Shown: piece after piece, positions 18,627 to 28,046 of the stretch
How positions within the stretch are numbered: position 1 is the stretch's first letter
Layout: each line of letters starts with the position of its first letter
Assembly: GCF_008806595.1 (NCBI RefSeq)
Contig: NZ_VZRB01000015.1
Location: forward strand, 124,001-188,000
Direction of reading: 5' to 3'
Length of the DNA: 64,000 bases
From: Streptomyces luteolifulvus
GTDB taxonomy: Bacteria; Actinomycetota; Actinomycetes; Streptomycetales; Streptomycetaceae
Notes under the pieces: generated by a model
What the model saw: the letters and a program-made list of their open reading frames with translations, nothing else
Databases searched by the model: none
What the model was told of the DNA's origin: nothing
Position numbers and translations under genes: made by a program

Positions 18627-19577
18627 TCAGCTCCTCCTCCACTCGGCGCCCCACGGCCCGGCGGGGGGCGTCTCGGAGTGTGCGTGGTACTCCACCGACT
18701 CCGCGGTGAGCCGCATGAACGCCTCCTCCAGGGAGGCCTGCTGGGGGCTCAGCTCATGCAGCACGATCTGGTGCCGGGCCGCGAGTTCCCCGATGAGCTC
18801 GGCCTTGCCGCCGTCGGCCTCCAGCGTGCCGTTGCCGCGCTCGACCACCGTCGTCCCGGCCCCGTGCAGCACATCGAGCAGCCGTTCCCGCTGGGGCGTG
18901 CGGATACGGACGTACGACCGCGAGTTCTGCTCGATGAAGTCGGCCATGGAGGTGTCGGCGAGCAGTCGGCCCTGTCCGATGACGACGAGGTGGTCGGCGG
19001 TCAGCGCCATCTCGCTCATGAGGTGACTCGACACGAACACCGTCCGCCCCTGGGCGGCCAGCGACTTCATCAGATTGCGCATCCAGTGGATGCCTTCGGG
19101 GTCGAGGCCGTTGACCGGCTCGTCGAACATCAGGATCCGGGGATCGCCGAGCAGCGCCCCCGCGATGCCCAGCCGCTGTCCCATACCGAGCGAGAAGCCC
19201 TTGGCCTTCTTCTTCGCGACCGCGGTCAGCCCGACCGTGTCGAGGACCTCGTGCACCCGGCTCTTCGGGATGCCGTTGCTCTGCGCCAGACAGAGCAGAT
19301 GGTTGAAGGCGCTGCGGCCGCCGTGCATGGCCTTGGCGTCCAGCAGGGCGCCGATGTACTTCAGCGGGTCATGGAGATGGTCGTAGTGCCTGCCGTCGAT
19401 CCGCACGTCCCCGGCGGTGGGACGGTCGAGCCCGAGCACCATCCGCATGGTCGTCGACTTCCCGGCGCCGTTCGGCCCGAGGAACCCCGTGACGATGCCG
19501 CGTCTGACGGTGAAGGTGAGGTTGTTGACCGCCACCTTCTCGCCGTACCGCTTCGTCAGGCCCTCGAGCTCGATCAT
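18627..19577 (-). CDS. ABC transporter ATP-binding protein (system 2)
   Basis: 316 aa with Walker A GPNGAGKST, signature FSLGMGQRLGIAGALLGDP, Walker B ILMFDEPVNGLDPEG and switch His VFVSSHLMSEMALTADHL. It aligns along its length with the system 1 ATPase but lacks the Pro/Gly tail. ATG 19577 starts MIELEGLTKRYG. It is the first gene of a four-gene array, ATPase-permease-ATPase-permease, produced by duplication; a 141-bp gap (17713-17853) separates the two pairs. Confidence 0.93.
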   Translation of the reverse strand: MIELEGLTKRYGEKVAVNNLTFTVRRGIVTGFLGPNGAGKSTTMRMVLGLDRPTAGDVRIDGRHYDHLHDPLKYIGALLDAKAMHGGRSAFNHLLCLAQSNGIPKSRVHEVLDTVGLTAVAKKKAKGFSLGMGQRLGIAGALLGDPRILMFDEPVNGLDPEGIHWMRNLMKSLAAQGRTVFVSSHLMSEMALTADHLVVIGQGRLLADTSMADFIEQNSRSYVRIRTPQRERLLDVLHGAGTTVVERGNGTLEADGGKAELIGELAARHQIVLHELSPQQASLEEAFMRLTAESVEYHAHSETPPAGPWGAEWRRS

Positions 19578-19662
19578 GCGGACACGCTAGAACGTGGCAA
19601 AGCCCCCTGCCACCGGAGTGACAGAGGGCTCCGCCGATGTTCGGCCGTCGGACCGCCGGAGG

Positions 19663-20598
19663 TTACCGGGTCTGCTGGGCCGGGACGCCGCGGGAGATCG
19701 GCTCGTCCTCTGCGGGCGTACCGGCGGCGGCCACCGCTGCACCCGTGAGCGTCGCCAGCATCTCGCGCACGTTCGTCAGCTGGGCGTTGATCGAGTCGCG
19801 GCGGTTGGTCAGCGCCGCGAGCTCGCGCTCGGATTCCGAACGGATGCGGTCGGCCTTGGCGTTGGCGTCGGCCACGATGTCCTCGGCCTGGCGCTGCGCC
19901 GTCTCGACGGTCTGGCGGGCACGGCGCTCGGCGTCGGTGCGCAGCTTCTCGGCCTCCAGGCGCAGCTGCTCCGCGCGGTGCTCGATCTCCGCGAGGCGCT
20001 TCTCGGCCTTGGCCTGGCGGGAGGCCAGGTCACGCTCGGACTGCTCGCGGCGCTTGGCGAGGTTCGTCTCGAAGTCGGCGGCGGCCTGCGCGGCCTTGGC
20101 GCGGGTCTCCTCGAAGAGGGCGTCGGCCTCCTCGCGCTTCGACTGGGCGTCCTTCTGGGCGTCGGCGCGCAGCTGAGAGGCCTCGCTCTGGGCCTTCTCG
20201 ACGATCCGGACAGCGTCGTCCTCGGCTTTGGCCTTGCGCTCCGCAGCGAACGATTCTGCGTCGTTGCGGACCTGCTGCGCCGCGGACTCGGCGAGCTCGC
20301 GGTGCTGCTCGGCCGCGCGCCGGGCCTCCTCGCGCAGATCCTTGGCCTCTTCCTCGGCGAGGCGGAGGATCTTCTCGACACGCGCGCCGAGACCGGCGTA
20401 CGACGGCTCCGCGTCGGTGACCTGGGCCTGGGCGTTCTGCGTCTCGAGGTGGAGCTCCTCGATGCGCTTTTCCAGAGCGGTGATGCGGGCGAGAGCGCTG
20501 TCACGGTCGGAGACGAGCTTGGAGATCCGTTCGTCCACCTGAGCGCGGTCGTACCCACGCCGCACAAGCTCGAAGCCGTAGGGGGAAGTGTCGCTCAT
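19663..20598 (-). CDS. filP: FilP, coiled-coil intermediate-filament-like cytoskeletal protein
   Basis: 311 aa, almost entirely Ala/Glu/Arg/Lys coiled coil. The N-terminus SPYGFELVRRGYDRAQVDERI resembles the DivIVA membrane-binding N-terminal motif. The rest is a long rod (about 25-290) and a short non-helical end. FilP assembles a network behind growing hyphal tips and works with DivIVA and Scy. Database entries often call it cellulose-binding, which does not fit this sequence. ATG 20598 has AGGAA 6 nt upstream. scy lies immediately upstream in the same orientation, the arrangement known in S. coelicolor. Confidence 0.93.
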   Translation of the reverse strand: MSDTSPYGFELVRRGYDRAQVDERISKLVSDRDSALARITALEKRIEELHLETQNAQAQVTDAEPSYAGLGARVEKILRLAEEEAKDLREEARRAAEQHRELAESAAQQVRNDAESFAAERKAKAEDDAVRIVEKAQSEASQLRADAQKDAQSKREEADALFEETRAKAAQAAADFETNLAKRREQSERDLASRQAKAEKRLAEIEHRAEQLRLEAEKLRTDAERRARQTVETAQRQAEDIVADANAKADRIRSESERELAALTNRRDSINAQLTNVREMLATLTGAAVAAAGTPAEDEPISRGVPAQQTR

Positions 20599-20710
20599 GG
20601 GGTTCCTGTCGAATGAGACCGGTGAGGTGATAGAGGGAATCCTAGGGGCCGAAGCGGTGTGTCATCGAGCGGATACGTGTTTGATCTGGAGAATGACACC
20701 CCTTTTGAGT

Positions 20711-20733
20711 GGCAAGCCGCCGGACGGCTTGCC
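20711..20733. terminator. hairpin between scy and filP
   Basis: A 9-bp perfect stem GGCAAGCCG/CGGCTTGCC (20711-20719, 20725-20733), loop CCGGA, in the 225-bp scy-filP gap. It probably lowers read-through from scy into filP. There is no T-tract on the minus strand. Confidence 0.55.
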
Positions 20734-20823
20734 AAAAACTTGGTCAAAGGCCCCAGACCGCACCGGAACCAGGTCGTCCGACTCGCTGTCGGACGCCTTG
20801 CCGCCCAGTGCCCCGGCAGGCAC

Positions 20824-23800
20824 CTAGCCGTCGGACGACTTGCCGCCCGAACGTTGCGCGCCCACCGTCGCGCCCGCCTTGACTCCGCCGTCCTTGCCCG
20901 CGCTCGGCGCCTCGAAGGACTCCAGCGCCTCCAGGACGTCCTGGACCCGGGAGATCTCGGCGTTGATGTCCTCGCGGCGCCGCACCAGGGTCTCCAGCTC
21001 GCGCTTGCCTTCCTCGACGGTGCGCTTGGCCTCGCGGATCGCCTCGGCCTTCAGCTCCTCGGCCTCCTTGACCAGCGTGGCCTTCTTCTGCTCGGCCTCC
21101 TTGAGCAGCCCCTCGGCCTTCTTCACGGCGGCGATACGCACCTTGCCGGCCTCGGAATTGGCCTCCGACACCAGCTCCTTGGCCTTCCCGTGCGCCTTCG
21201 CCAGCTGCTCCTCGGCGGCCTTGATGAGCGCGTCGCAGCGGTCGCCCGTCGACTTCATCGTCTCGGCCGCCTCGCGGCGGGCCCGCTCGTGCAGTGACTC
21301 GATCTCGCTCGTGATCCGCTCGCGCAGTTCCTCCGCACGCTCCCTGATCGCGGTGGCGTCCCGGCGGGCGCCGACGAGCAGCTCGTCCGCGTCCGTACGG
21401 GCCTTCTCCACCATTGCGTTGCCCTCGACCGTCGCCTCGGACACCAGACGCTCGGCCTCGGCGCGGGCCGCGCCGACCATGGTGTCGGCCTGGGCCTCCG
21501 CGTCCGCGGTCGCCTTGTGGGCCTGCTGCTGCGCCTCGCTGAGCAGCTTGTCGGCCTCGGCCGTGGTCTCGGTGATGAGCGTGTCGACCTGCTCGGCCGC
21601 CTCGGAGCGCCGCTTGTTGGCGTCCTTGCGGGCCTCGTCGAGGGTGCGCTCGGCCTCCTCGCGCGCGGAGCCCACCAGACGCTCCGCCTCCGCCTCCGCG
21701 GCCGCCCTCACCCGCTCCGACTCGCTGCGGATCCGCTCCGCGTGCTGCTGCGCCGACCCGATCGTCTCGGCGGCCTCGGCGCGCAGCCGCTCCGCGTCCC
21801 CGGTGGCGTCCGCGATCAGGCTCTCGGCGCCCGCGACCGCCTCGGCCCGTACCCGGTCGGCCTCGGCGGTCGTCTCCGACTGGAGCCGCTCCGCCTCGGC
21901 GCGGGCCTCGGTGATGAGGGTGTCCGCCTGCGCCGCAGCGTCCGACCGGATCCGGTTGGCGTCGTCGCGGGCGTCCGCCCGGGTGCGTGCCGCGGCCTGG
22001 TCGGCCTCCGCGATCGCGTCCGACGCCTCGGTACGGACCCGCTGGGCGTGGTCGGACGCATCCGACCGCAGCCGCTCCGCCTCCGCGATCGCCTCCGAAA
22101 CCGTGCGCTCGGCAAGCGACTTGGCGGCGTCGGTCTCCTCGCTCGCCTCGCGCCTGAGACGGGTCGCGTCCTCCGATGCACGCTCCCGCTCGGCGTAGGC
22201 GTCGGCGCGGACCCGGTCCGCCTCCTCCTCGGCCTCGCGCCTGGTACGGTCCGCCGCGTGCTCGGCGGCGCTGCGCAGCCCGGTGATCTCGTCCTGGGCC
22301 TGCTCGTGCAGCCCCGTGACCGAGTCCCGTACCTGCTGGGCGTGCTGCTCGGCGGCCGACACCATCTCCGTGGCGCGGCGGTCGGCCTCCTCGACCAGCC
22401 GTACGGCCTCGGTCTGCGCGTCGTCCACGCGCCGGCGCGCCGAGGCCAGCAGTTCCTCGCTCTGCTCGCGGGCCCGCTCGCGCTCCTGGCCGGCCTCCTC
22501 GCGGGCGGAGCCGAGAAGTTCCTCGGCCTCGCGGCGGCGCCGGGTTGCCTCCTCCTGCGCGGCGGTCAGCGTCTCCGTCGCCTCGGTGGCCAGCCGCTCG
22601 GCGGCGGCCTGCGCCTCCGCCCGGACCCGGTCGGCGCTGTCCTGGGCCTCCGACTTCAGCCGCTCGGCCTCGGCCGCGGCCTCCGAACGCAGGCGTACGG
22701 CAACGGTCTCGCCCTCCGCACGGGAGGCGGACGCGTCCGCGGCGGCCTCGGTGCGCAGCCGGTCGGCCTCCGTCTCGGCCTGCGCCTGCAGCGAACGGAT
22801 CCGCTCGGCGGCCTCGGTGCGCAGCCGCTCCGACTCCTCGGCGGCCTCGCGGCGGATGCGCGTGGCCTCCTCGCGGGCGTCGGTCAGCGCCTGTTCGGCG
22901 GCGGCGAGGCGCTCCTCGGCCTCGGTGTGCAGGCGCGTGAGCTCCTCGGCGGCCTCCGCGCGACGGGCCTCGACGCCCCGCTCGGTCTCCTCGCGCAGTT
23001 CACGCGCGGCACGCTCGGCGTCGTCGCGGATGCCCTCGGCCTGCTCGACGGCCTCGTCGCGGTGCCGCTCGGCCTCCTTGCGGGTACGGTCCAGCGTCTC
23101 CTCGGCCTGACGGCGCAGCGTGGTGGCCCGCTCGATGGCCTCGGTACGGACCTTCTCGCTGTCCGTCGTCGCCTTCAGGCGCAGCTCGTCCGCGTCGGCC
23201 TTCGCCTTGGAGAGCAGTTCCTCGGCGGTCTTGGCCGCCTCCTCGATCTGCTGGACGGCCTCCCTGCGCGCCTCGGAGCGGATCCTCTCGCCCTCGGCGA
23301 CCGCCTCGGAGCGCAGGTGCTCGGCCTCGCCGCGCAGCCGGCGGGCCTCCTCCTGCAGCTTGACCGTCTTGGCGCGGTACTCCTTGGTGTCGTCCTTCGC
23401 CGTGCCCTTGAGCTGCTCGGCGATGTCGTGCGCCTCGGCGCGCAGCCGGTCCGCCTCGGCCTCGGCCTCCCGGCGGATCCGCTCGGCCTCCTCGGCGGCG
23501 TCCTTCGTGGTCTGCCGCGCGTCGTCCTGGGCCCTGTTGAGGACGTCCTCGGCGGTCTTGGCCGTCTTGGCGAGCTGGGAGGCACTCTCCTCGGCGGTGA
23601 GGCTGCGGGCCTTCTCGGAGGCTTCGGCGAGCAGCTGCTCGGCCTTTGCGCGGGCGTCCGCGACGACCTGCTCGGCGTCCGCCTTGACGGTCTCGGCCTC
23701 CTTGGTGGCCTCGCTGACCAGCCGGGCGACCTGCTCCTTCGCCGTACGGGTGCGCTGCTCGTTGGTCGACTCGGCGCCGGCGAGCGCCTTGGCGGCGGCC

Positions 23801-24702
23801 TCCTTGGCCTCGGTGAGGAGCTTCTCCGCCTCGGTGCGCGCCTCGCGCAGCGCCGCGTCGGCCTGCGCGATGCGCTGCTCGGCGGTCCGGCCCAGCTCCT
23901 GGGCGTCGCGGCGGGCCGCGTCCGACTGGGACACGGTGGACGTACGCAGCTGCTCGGCGTGGTCGGTGGCCTCCTGGGCCTGCGTCGACGCGGCGTTCAG
24001 CAGCCGTTCGGCGTCCGTACGGGCCCGGCGCAGCAGCTGCTCGGCCTCCGCGCGGGCCGCCTCGGCGTCGCCCTGCAGCCGCTGCCGGGCCTCGGCGGCG
24101 ACCCGCTCGGCCTCCGCGCGGGCGGCGGCCAGTGCCTGGTCGGCCTCGGCACGCGACTCGTCGAGAAGCCGGCGCGCCTGCTGCTCGGTACGGGCACGCA
24201 GCTGCTCCGCCCACGACACGTTCTCGTTGACGTGCGACTCGACCGTCTGCCGCCGCTCGGCGAGCTCCTGGTCCAGCTGCTGGCGGCGGGTGATCGCCTC
24301 CTGGTGCAGCTCCGCCTGGAGCCGGGCCGCGTTCTCGGCGTGCTCCTGGAGGATGCGCTGGGTCTGCGCCCGCGCCTGGCTGAGCTCGCGCTCGGCTTCC
24401 TGGCGCAGCTGGTCGGCCTGCATCTGCGCGTTACGGAGCAACTGTTCGGCCTGGTAGCCGATGTCACCGCCGTCATAGGCCGGTCGGGACATGAGGGTGC
24501 GCCGCGCCTCGTGCAGCTTGGCGCGCAGCACCTCGACCTGGTAGCCGAGGTCCTCGGCGTGCTGGATCGCCTTTTCCCGCTCGGTCTTCAGCCGATCCAT
24601 CTCGGCCTCGAACCGAGAGAGGTGGTCGACGTCAGCCGCCGGCTCTCGCTCCTGGCGTTCGTAGCCCCGCACTGCGCGGTCCAATCCGTCCCCTGGTCGC
24701 AT
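20824..24702 (-). CDS. scy: Scy, giant coiled-coil polar scaffold protein
   Basis: 1292 aa of nearly uninterrupted coiled coil, very rich in Ala, Glu and Arg, with repeated AEAERLRSEA-like blocks. Scy organises the tip-organising centre with DivIVA and FilP and so controls polarised growth and branching. The first 70 residues carry a short N-terminal region (RGYERQEREPAADVDHLSRFEAE) before a heptad section. Most of the rod shows the 51-residue repeat type described for Scy, which is hendecad-like. The C-terminus ends in a Gly/Lys/Ser tail. The start is uncertain: ATG 24702 has no clear ribosome site, and a GTG 10 codons later begins at RGYERQ. It is slightly shorter than the S. coelicolor protein, consistent with repeat loss. 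Confidence 0.93.
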   Translation of the reverse strand: MRPGDGLDRAVRGYERQEREPAADVDHLSRFEAEMDRLKTEREKAIQHAEDLGYQVEVLRAKLHEARRTLMSRPAYDGGDIGYQAEQLLRNAQMQADQLRQEAERELSQARAQTQRILQEHAENAARLQAELHQEAITRRQQLDQELAERRQTVESHVNENVSWAEQLRARTEQQARRLLDESRAEADQALAAARAEAERVAAEARQRLQGDAEAARAEAEQLLRRARTDAERLLNAASTQAQEATDHAEQLRTSTVSQSDAARRDAQELGRTAEQRIAQADAALREARTEAEKLLTEAKEAAAKALAGAESTNEQRTRTAKEQVARLVSEATKEAETVKADAEQVVADARAKAEQLLAEASEKARSLTAEESASQLAKTAKTAEDVLNRAQDDARQTTKDAAEEAERIRREAEAEADRLRAEAHDIAEQLKGTAKDDTKEYRAKTVKLQEEARRLRGEAEHLRSEAVAEGERIRSEARREAVQQIEEAAKTAEELLSKAKADADELRLKATTDSEKVRTEAIERATTLRRQAEETLDRTRKEAERHRDEAVEQAEGIRDDAERAARELREETERGVEARRAEAAEELTRLHTEAEERLAAAEQALTDAREEATRIRREAAEESERLRTEAAERIRSLQAQAETEADRLRTEAAADASASRAEGETVAVRLRSEAAAEAERLKSEAQDSADRVRAEAQAAAERLATEATETLTAAQEEATRRRREAEELLGSAREEAGQERERAREQSEELLASARRRVDDAQTEAVRLVEEADRRATEMVSAAEQHAQQVRDSVTGLHEQAQDEITGLRSAAEHAADRTRREAEEEADRVRADAYAERERASEDATRLRREASEETDAAKSLAERTVSEAIAEAERLRSDASDHAQRVRTEASDAIAEADQAAARTRADARDDANRIRSDAAAQADTLITEARAEAERLQSETTAEADRVRAEAVAGAESLIADATGDAERLRAEAAETIGSAQQHAERIRSESERVRAAAEAEAERLVGSAREEAERTLDEARKDANKRRSEAAEQVDTLITETTAEADKLLSEAQQQAHKATADAEAQADTMVGAARAEAERLVSEATVEGNAMVEKARTDADELLVGARRDATAIRERAEELRERITSEIESLHERARREAAETMKSTGDRCDALIKAAEEQLAKAHGKAKELVSEANSEAGKVRIAAVKKAEGLLKEAEQKKATLVKEAEELKAEAIREAKRTVEEGKRELETLVRRREDINAEISRVQDVLEALESFEAPSAGKDGGVKAGATVGAQRSGGKSSDG

Positions 24703-24823
24703 GTCTGGCCAAACGAGCTCCGTCCATCCGCCGAACGGGGCCCCCGGGGAATGGTGTCAGATCAACGACGGAGAATGGGCTGCTGCCCCGACGCCAGTCC
24801 CCCGAAACCCGGACCCCGGACCG

Positions 24824-24850
24824 CGGTCGCCCCTCCGGGAGGGGCGACCG
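24824..24850. terminator. terminator between epimerase gene and scy
   Basis: An 11-bp perfect stem (24824-24834 and 24840-24850) with loop CCGGG, 33 bp beyond the epimerase stop and about 120 bp upstream of scy. It separates the two minus-strand units. Confidence 0.8.
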
Positions 24851-24882
24851 ACCCCAACCCTACCGGCCCATATGTACGAGGG

Positions 24883-25323
24883 TCAGTGCTCAGGCGACTC
24901 AACAGGTGCCGATGTGACCAGTTCTGTCAGTACTCCATGGCAATCCTTGGGGTGCAGGAAGGTGATCCGCGACCCCATGGAGCCGCGCCGTGGCTCCTCG
25001 TACAGAACGCGTACGCCCTTGTCCTTGATGTCTGCGGCGTCCCCGTCGACATCCGCCGTACCGAAAGCGATGTGGTGCACACCCTCGCCGTTCTTGGCGA
25101 GCCACTTCGCGACGGTGGAGTCCTCGCGGGTGGGCTCGAGGAGCTGGAGATAGGAAGCCCCGCCGTCGGACGTATCGTTGATCTTGAGCATGGCCTCGCG
25201 CACGCCCTGCTCCTCGTTGACCTCGGAGTGGAACACCTCGAAGCCGTAGGTGGCCCGGTAGAACTCGACGGTCTTGTCGAGGTCGAAACAGGCGATCCCG
25301 ATGTGGTCGATTCGCGTCAGCAT
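24883..25323 (-). CDS. mce: methylmalonyl-CoA epimerase
   Basis: 146 aa of the glyoxalase/VOC fold. It interconverts (2S)- and (2R)-methylmalonyl-CoA, linking propionyl-CoA carboxylase to the B12-dependent mutase. Metal-site segments are visible: IDHIGIACFDLD (His), YLQLLEP (Glu), GVHHIAFGTADVD (His) and HPKDCHGVLTELV (Glu). The length is typical. ATG 25323 gives the family start MLTRIDHIGIA, but no ribosome site is clear. It is divergent from the thiolase gene with a 148-bp shared promoter region. Confidence 0.95.
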   Translation of the reverse strand: MLTRIDHIGIACFDLDKTVEFYRATYGFEVFHSEVNEEQGVREAMLKINDTSDGGASYLQLLEPTREDSTVAKWLAKNGEGVHHIAFGTADVDGDAADIKDKGVRVLYEEPRRGSMGSRITFLHPKDCHGVLTELVTSAPVESPEH

Positions 25324-25471
25324 GGATTCAGTGCAGCGCTCCGGAGGTGGTTACGCAACGTGCGCGCGATCACACCGACGGCCCGATGACGGCACGGAGT
25401 GCCACTCAGTACATTCGAAGTAAACCCTCGTTCACTCCTCGGCTGTGCAAGCTGGAAGGGGATCGCACCTC

Positions 25472-26674
25472 ATGTCTGGAACGAACAGCAGCACCTCGGT
25501 GATCGTCGCGGGCGCCCGGACGCCCATGGGACGACTGCTGGGCTCGCTGAAGTCCTTCTCGGGAGCCGACCTCGGCGGCTTCGCGATCAAGGCCGCCCTC
25601 GACCGTGCGGGGATCGGCGGCGATCAGGTTCAGTACGTGATCATGGGTCAGGTGCTGCAGGCCGGGGCCGGGCAGATCCCGGCGCGCCAGGCCGCGGTCA
25701 AGGCCGGCATTCCCATGAACGTCCCGGCGCTCACGATCAACAAGGTGTGCCTGTCCGGCCTCGACGCCATCGCGCTCGCCGACCAGCTCATCCGCGCCGG
25801 CGAGTTCGACATCGTCGTCGCCGGTGGTCAGGAGTCCATGACCAACGCCCCCCACCTGCTCCCGAAGTCCCGTGAGGGCTTCAAGTACGGCGCCATCGAG
25901 ATGATCGACGCGATGGCGCACGACGGCCTGACCGACTCCTTCGAGGGCATCGCCATGGGCGAGTCGACGGAGAAGCACAACACGCGCCTCGGCATCCAGC
26001 GCCCGGAGCAGGACGAGATCGCCGCGCTCAGCCACCAGCGCGCGGCCGCCGCCCAGAAGAACGGCATCTTCGAGGCCGAGATCACCCCCATCGAGATCCC
26101 GCAGCGCAAGGGCGAGCCCGTCGTCTTCAGCAAGGACGAGGGCATCCGCGGCGACACCACCGCGGAGTCGCTGGGCAAGCTGCGCCCGGCGTTCACCCGC
26201 GAGGGCACCATCACCGCCGGCACCGCCTCGCAGATCTCCGACGGTGCCGCCGCGGTCGTCGTGATGAGCAAGGCCAAGGCGCAGGAGCTCGGGCTTGACT
26301 GGATCGCCGAGATCGGCGCGCACGGCAACGTGGCCGGACCGGACAACTCCCTCCAGTCCCAGCCGTCCAACGCCATCCTGCACGCGCTGAAGAAGGAGGG
26401 CCTGGAGGTCTCGGACCTCGACCTGATCGAGATCAACGAGGCGTTCGCGGCGGTCGCGGTCCAGTCGATGAAGGACCTCGGGGTGTCCACCGAAAAGGTG
26501 AACGTCAATGGTGGCGCCATCGCCCTGGGGCACCCGATCGGTATGTCCGGTGCCCGTCTCGTCCTCCACCTGGCGCTGGAGCTCAAGCGCCGTGGCGGCG
26601 GCGTGGGCGCGGCCGCGCTGTGCGGCGGCGGCGGCCAGGGCGACGCGCTGATCGTGCGGGTGCCCAAGGCCTGA
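25472..26674 (+). CDS. acetyl-CoA C-acetyltransferase (thiolase II)
   Basis: 400 aa. It condenses two acetyl-CoA to acetoacetyl-CoA or runs in reverse. The nucleophile is Cys93 in TINKVCLSGLDAI. INEAFA, GGAIALGHPIGMSGARL (catalytic His) and the second Cys in CGGGGQG are also present. ATG 25472 fits the family, with AAGGGGA about 11 nt upstream. MeaB follows at 49 bp, so the two are likely co-transcribed. Together with the 3-hydroxybutyryl-CoA dehydrogenase at 8196 it can make C4-CoA that feeds isobutyryl-CoA mutase chemistry. Confidence 0.95.
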   Translation: MSGTNSSTSVIVAGARTPMGRLLGSLKSFSGADLGGFAIKAALDRAGIGGDQVQYVIMGQVLQAGAGQIPARQAAVKAGIPMNVPALTINKVCLSGLDAIALADQLIRAGEFDIVVAGGQESMTNAPHLLPKSREGFKYGAIEMIDAMAHDGLTDSFEGIAMGESTEKHNTRLGIQRPEQDEIAALSHQRAAAAQKNGIFEAEITPIEIPQRKGEPVVFSKDEGIRGDTTAESLGKLRPAFTREGTITAGTASQISDGAAAVVVMSKAKAQELGLDWIAEIGAHGNVAGPDNSLQSQPSNAILHALKKEGLEVSDLDLIEINEAFAAVAVQSMKDLGVSTEKVNVNGGAIALGHPIGMSGARLVLHLALELKRRGGGVGAAALCGGGGQGDALIVRVPKA

Positions 26675-26723
26675 GGCATCTGGTAGGCCTCGCCAACAGA
26701 ACACGGTGCAGATCGGAGCTGTG

Positions 26724-27680
26724 ATGCAGGACGTCTCCACACTGGTTGCCCAGGCAAGGGAGGGCCGGCCGCGGGCAGTCGCCCGGCTGATCTCCCTGGT
26801 GGAGGGGGCGTCCCCGCAGCTCCGGGAGGTCATGGCGGCGCTCGCCCCGCTGACGGGCAACGCCTACGTGGTCGGCCTCACGGGGTCGCCGGGCGTCGGC
26901 AAGTCGACGTCGACCTCGGCGCTGGTGACCGCGTACCGCAAACAGGGCAAGCGGGTCGGCGTCCTGGCCGTCGACCCGTCCTCGCCGTTCTCCGGCGGCG
27001 CGCTGCTCGGCGACCGGGTGCGCATGTCGGAGCACGCGTCGGACCCCGGGGTCTACATCAGGTCCATGGCGACCCGCGGTCACCTGGGCGGCCTCGCCTG
27101 GGCCGCACCGCAGGCGATCCGCGTCCTGGACGCCGCGGGCTGCGATGTGATCCTGGTCGAGACGGTCGGCGTCGGGCAGTCGGAGGTCGAGATCGCGTCG
27201 CAGGCCGACACGTCCGTCGTCCTCCTGGCCCCCGGCATGGGCGACGGCATCCAGGCGGCCAAGGCCGGAATCCTGGAGATCGGCGATGTGTACGTCGTCA
27301 ACAAGGCGGACCGGGACGGCGCGGACGCCACGGCCCGCGAGCTGAACCACATGCTCGGCCTCGGGGAGGCCCGCCGCCCCGGGGACTGGCGTCCGCCCAT
27401 CGTGAAGACGGTCGCCGCCCGCGCCGAGGGCATCGACGAGGTGCTCGAGGCGCTGGAGAAGCACCGGGCGTGGATGGAGGAGCGGGGCGTCCTCGCCGAG
27501 CGCCGACTGGCCCGCGCGGCCCACGAGGTCGAAACCATCGCCGTCACGGCCCTGCGCGAACGCATCGGCGACCTGCACGGAGACCGCCGCCTGAGCGCGC
27601 TGGCCGAACGCATCGTGTCGGGCGACCTGGACCCGTACCGCGCATCGGACGAACTGGTGGCGGGCCTGACGGAGAGCTGA
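26724..27680 (+). CDS. meaB: MeaB-type G-protein chaperone of B12 mutases
   Basis: 318 aa SIMIBI-class GTPase (ArgK/MeaB). It gates adenosylcobalamin loading and protects methylmalonyl- or isobutyryl-CoA mutase from inactivation. P-loop GSPGVGKS is at about 54-61, switch region VETVGVGQSEVEIA, and base-specificity motif NKAD. It also has the C-terminal dimerisation helices. ATG 26724 is chosen, with a GTG one codon upstream. It lies 49 bp after the thiolase and is not adjacent to a mutase gene; the nearest mutase in the window is icmA, 10 kb away. Confidence 0.94.
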   Translation: MQDVSTLVAQAREGRPRAVARLISLVEGASPQLREVMAALAPLTGNAYVVGLTGSPGVGKSTSTSALVTAYRKQGKRVGVLAVDPSSPFSGGALLGDRVRMSEHASDPGVYIRSMATRGHLGGLAWAAPQAIRVLDAAGCDVILVETVGVGQSEVEIASQADTSVVLLAPGMGDGIQAAKAGILEIGDVYVVNKADRDGADATARELNHMLGLGEARRPGDWRPPIVKTVAARAEGIDEVLEALEKHRAWMEERGVLAERRLARAAHEVETIAVTALRERIGDLHGDRRLSALAERIVSGDLDPYRASDELVAGLTES

Positions 27681-28046
27681 ACACTCCGGCGGGTGCAGGT
27701 AGCGGGTGCGGGCGCCTTCGCCCTGCGCGGGGCGCGCCGGGACCATCGCGTTCGCCCGGTCCCCGGGCGCGCTGGGCTCGCGGTGGCTGCCGCACGGCCG
27801 GCGTGTTCCAGAGTCCGGCGCGTGCGGGGGTGCGCCGAGAGTGTCTGGCCCCCCCGTGACCGCTGGCGTTGGCGTGTCCGCGGGCGCGTGTCCGCGGGCG
27901 GATCCGGCTCCCGGCCGCCTGCCGCACGGCCGACGCGGGTCGGCGCCCATGGCGCGGGCCGGGACGGGACCAGCCCCCGTCGTGGCCGCTGCCCCGGCTT
28001 GTCCGCGGGCGTACTCGGCCTCGGGCCGACTGGGTCCCCGGGTGGG
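27681..28046. other. non-coding GC-rich stretch after meaB
   Basis: Very GC-rich sequence with short imperfect repeats (for example CTGCCGCACGGCCG at about 27787 and again near 27919, and repeated TGTCCGCGGGCG). Open frames exist on both strands but none shows a recognisable protein. It is probably the eroded 3' portion of the RCC1-like gene that starts near 28738. Confidence 0.45.

Noticed and set aside
20824..24702. Regular repeats that could be mistaken for a CRISPR or minisatellite array
   Set aside because: The periodicity is that of coiled-coil coding sequence; repeats are imperfect, in frame and without spacers.
21517..25389. A 1290-codon open frame antisense to scy, rich in Leu/Gly/Arg
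   Set aside because: It mirrors the repetitive GC-rich coding of scy on the other strand, has no recognisable domain or ribosome site, and would run through the epimerase and scy.
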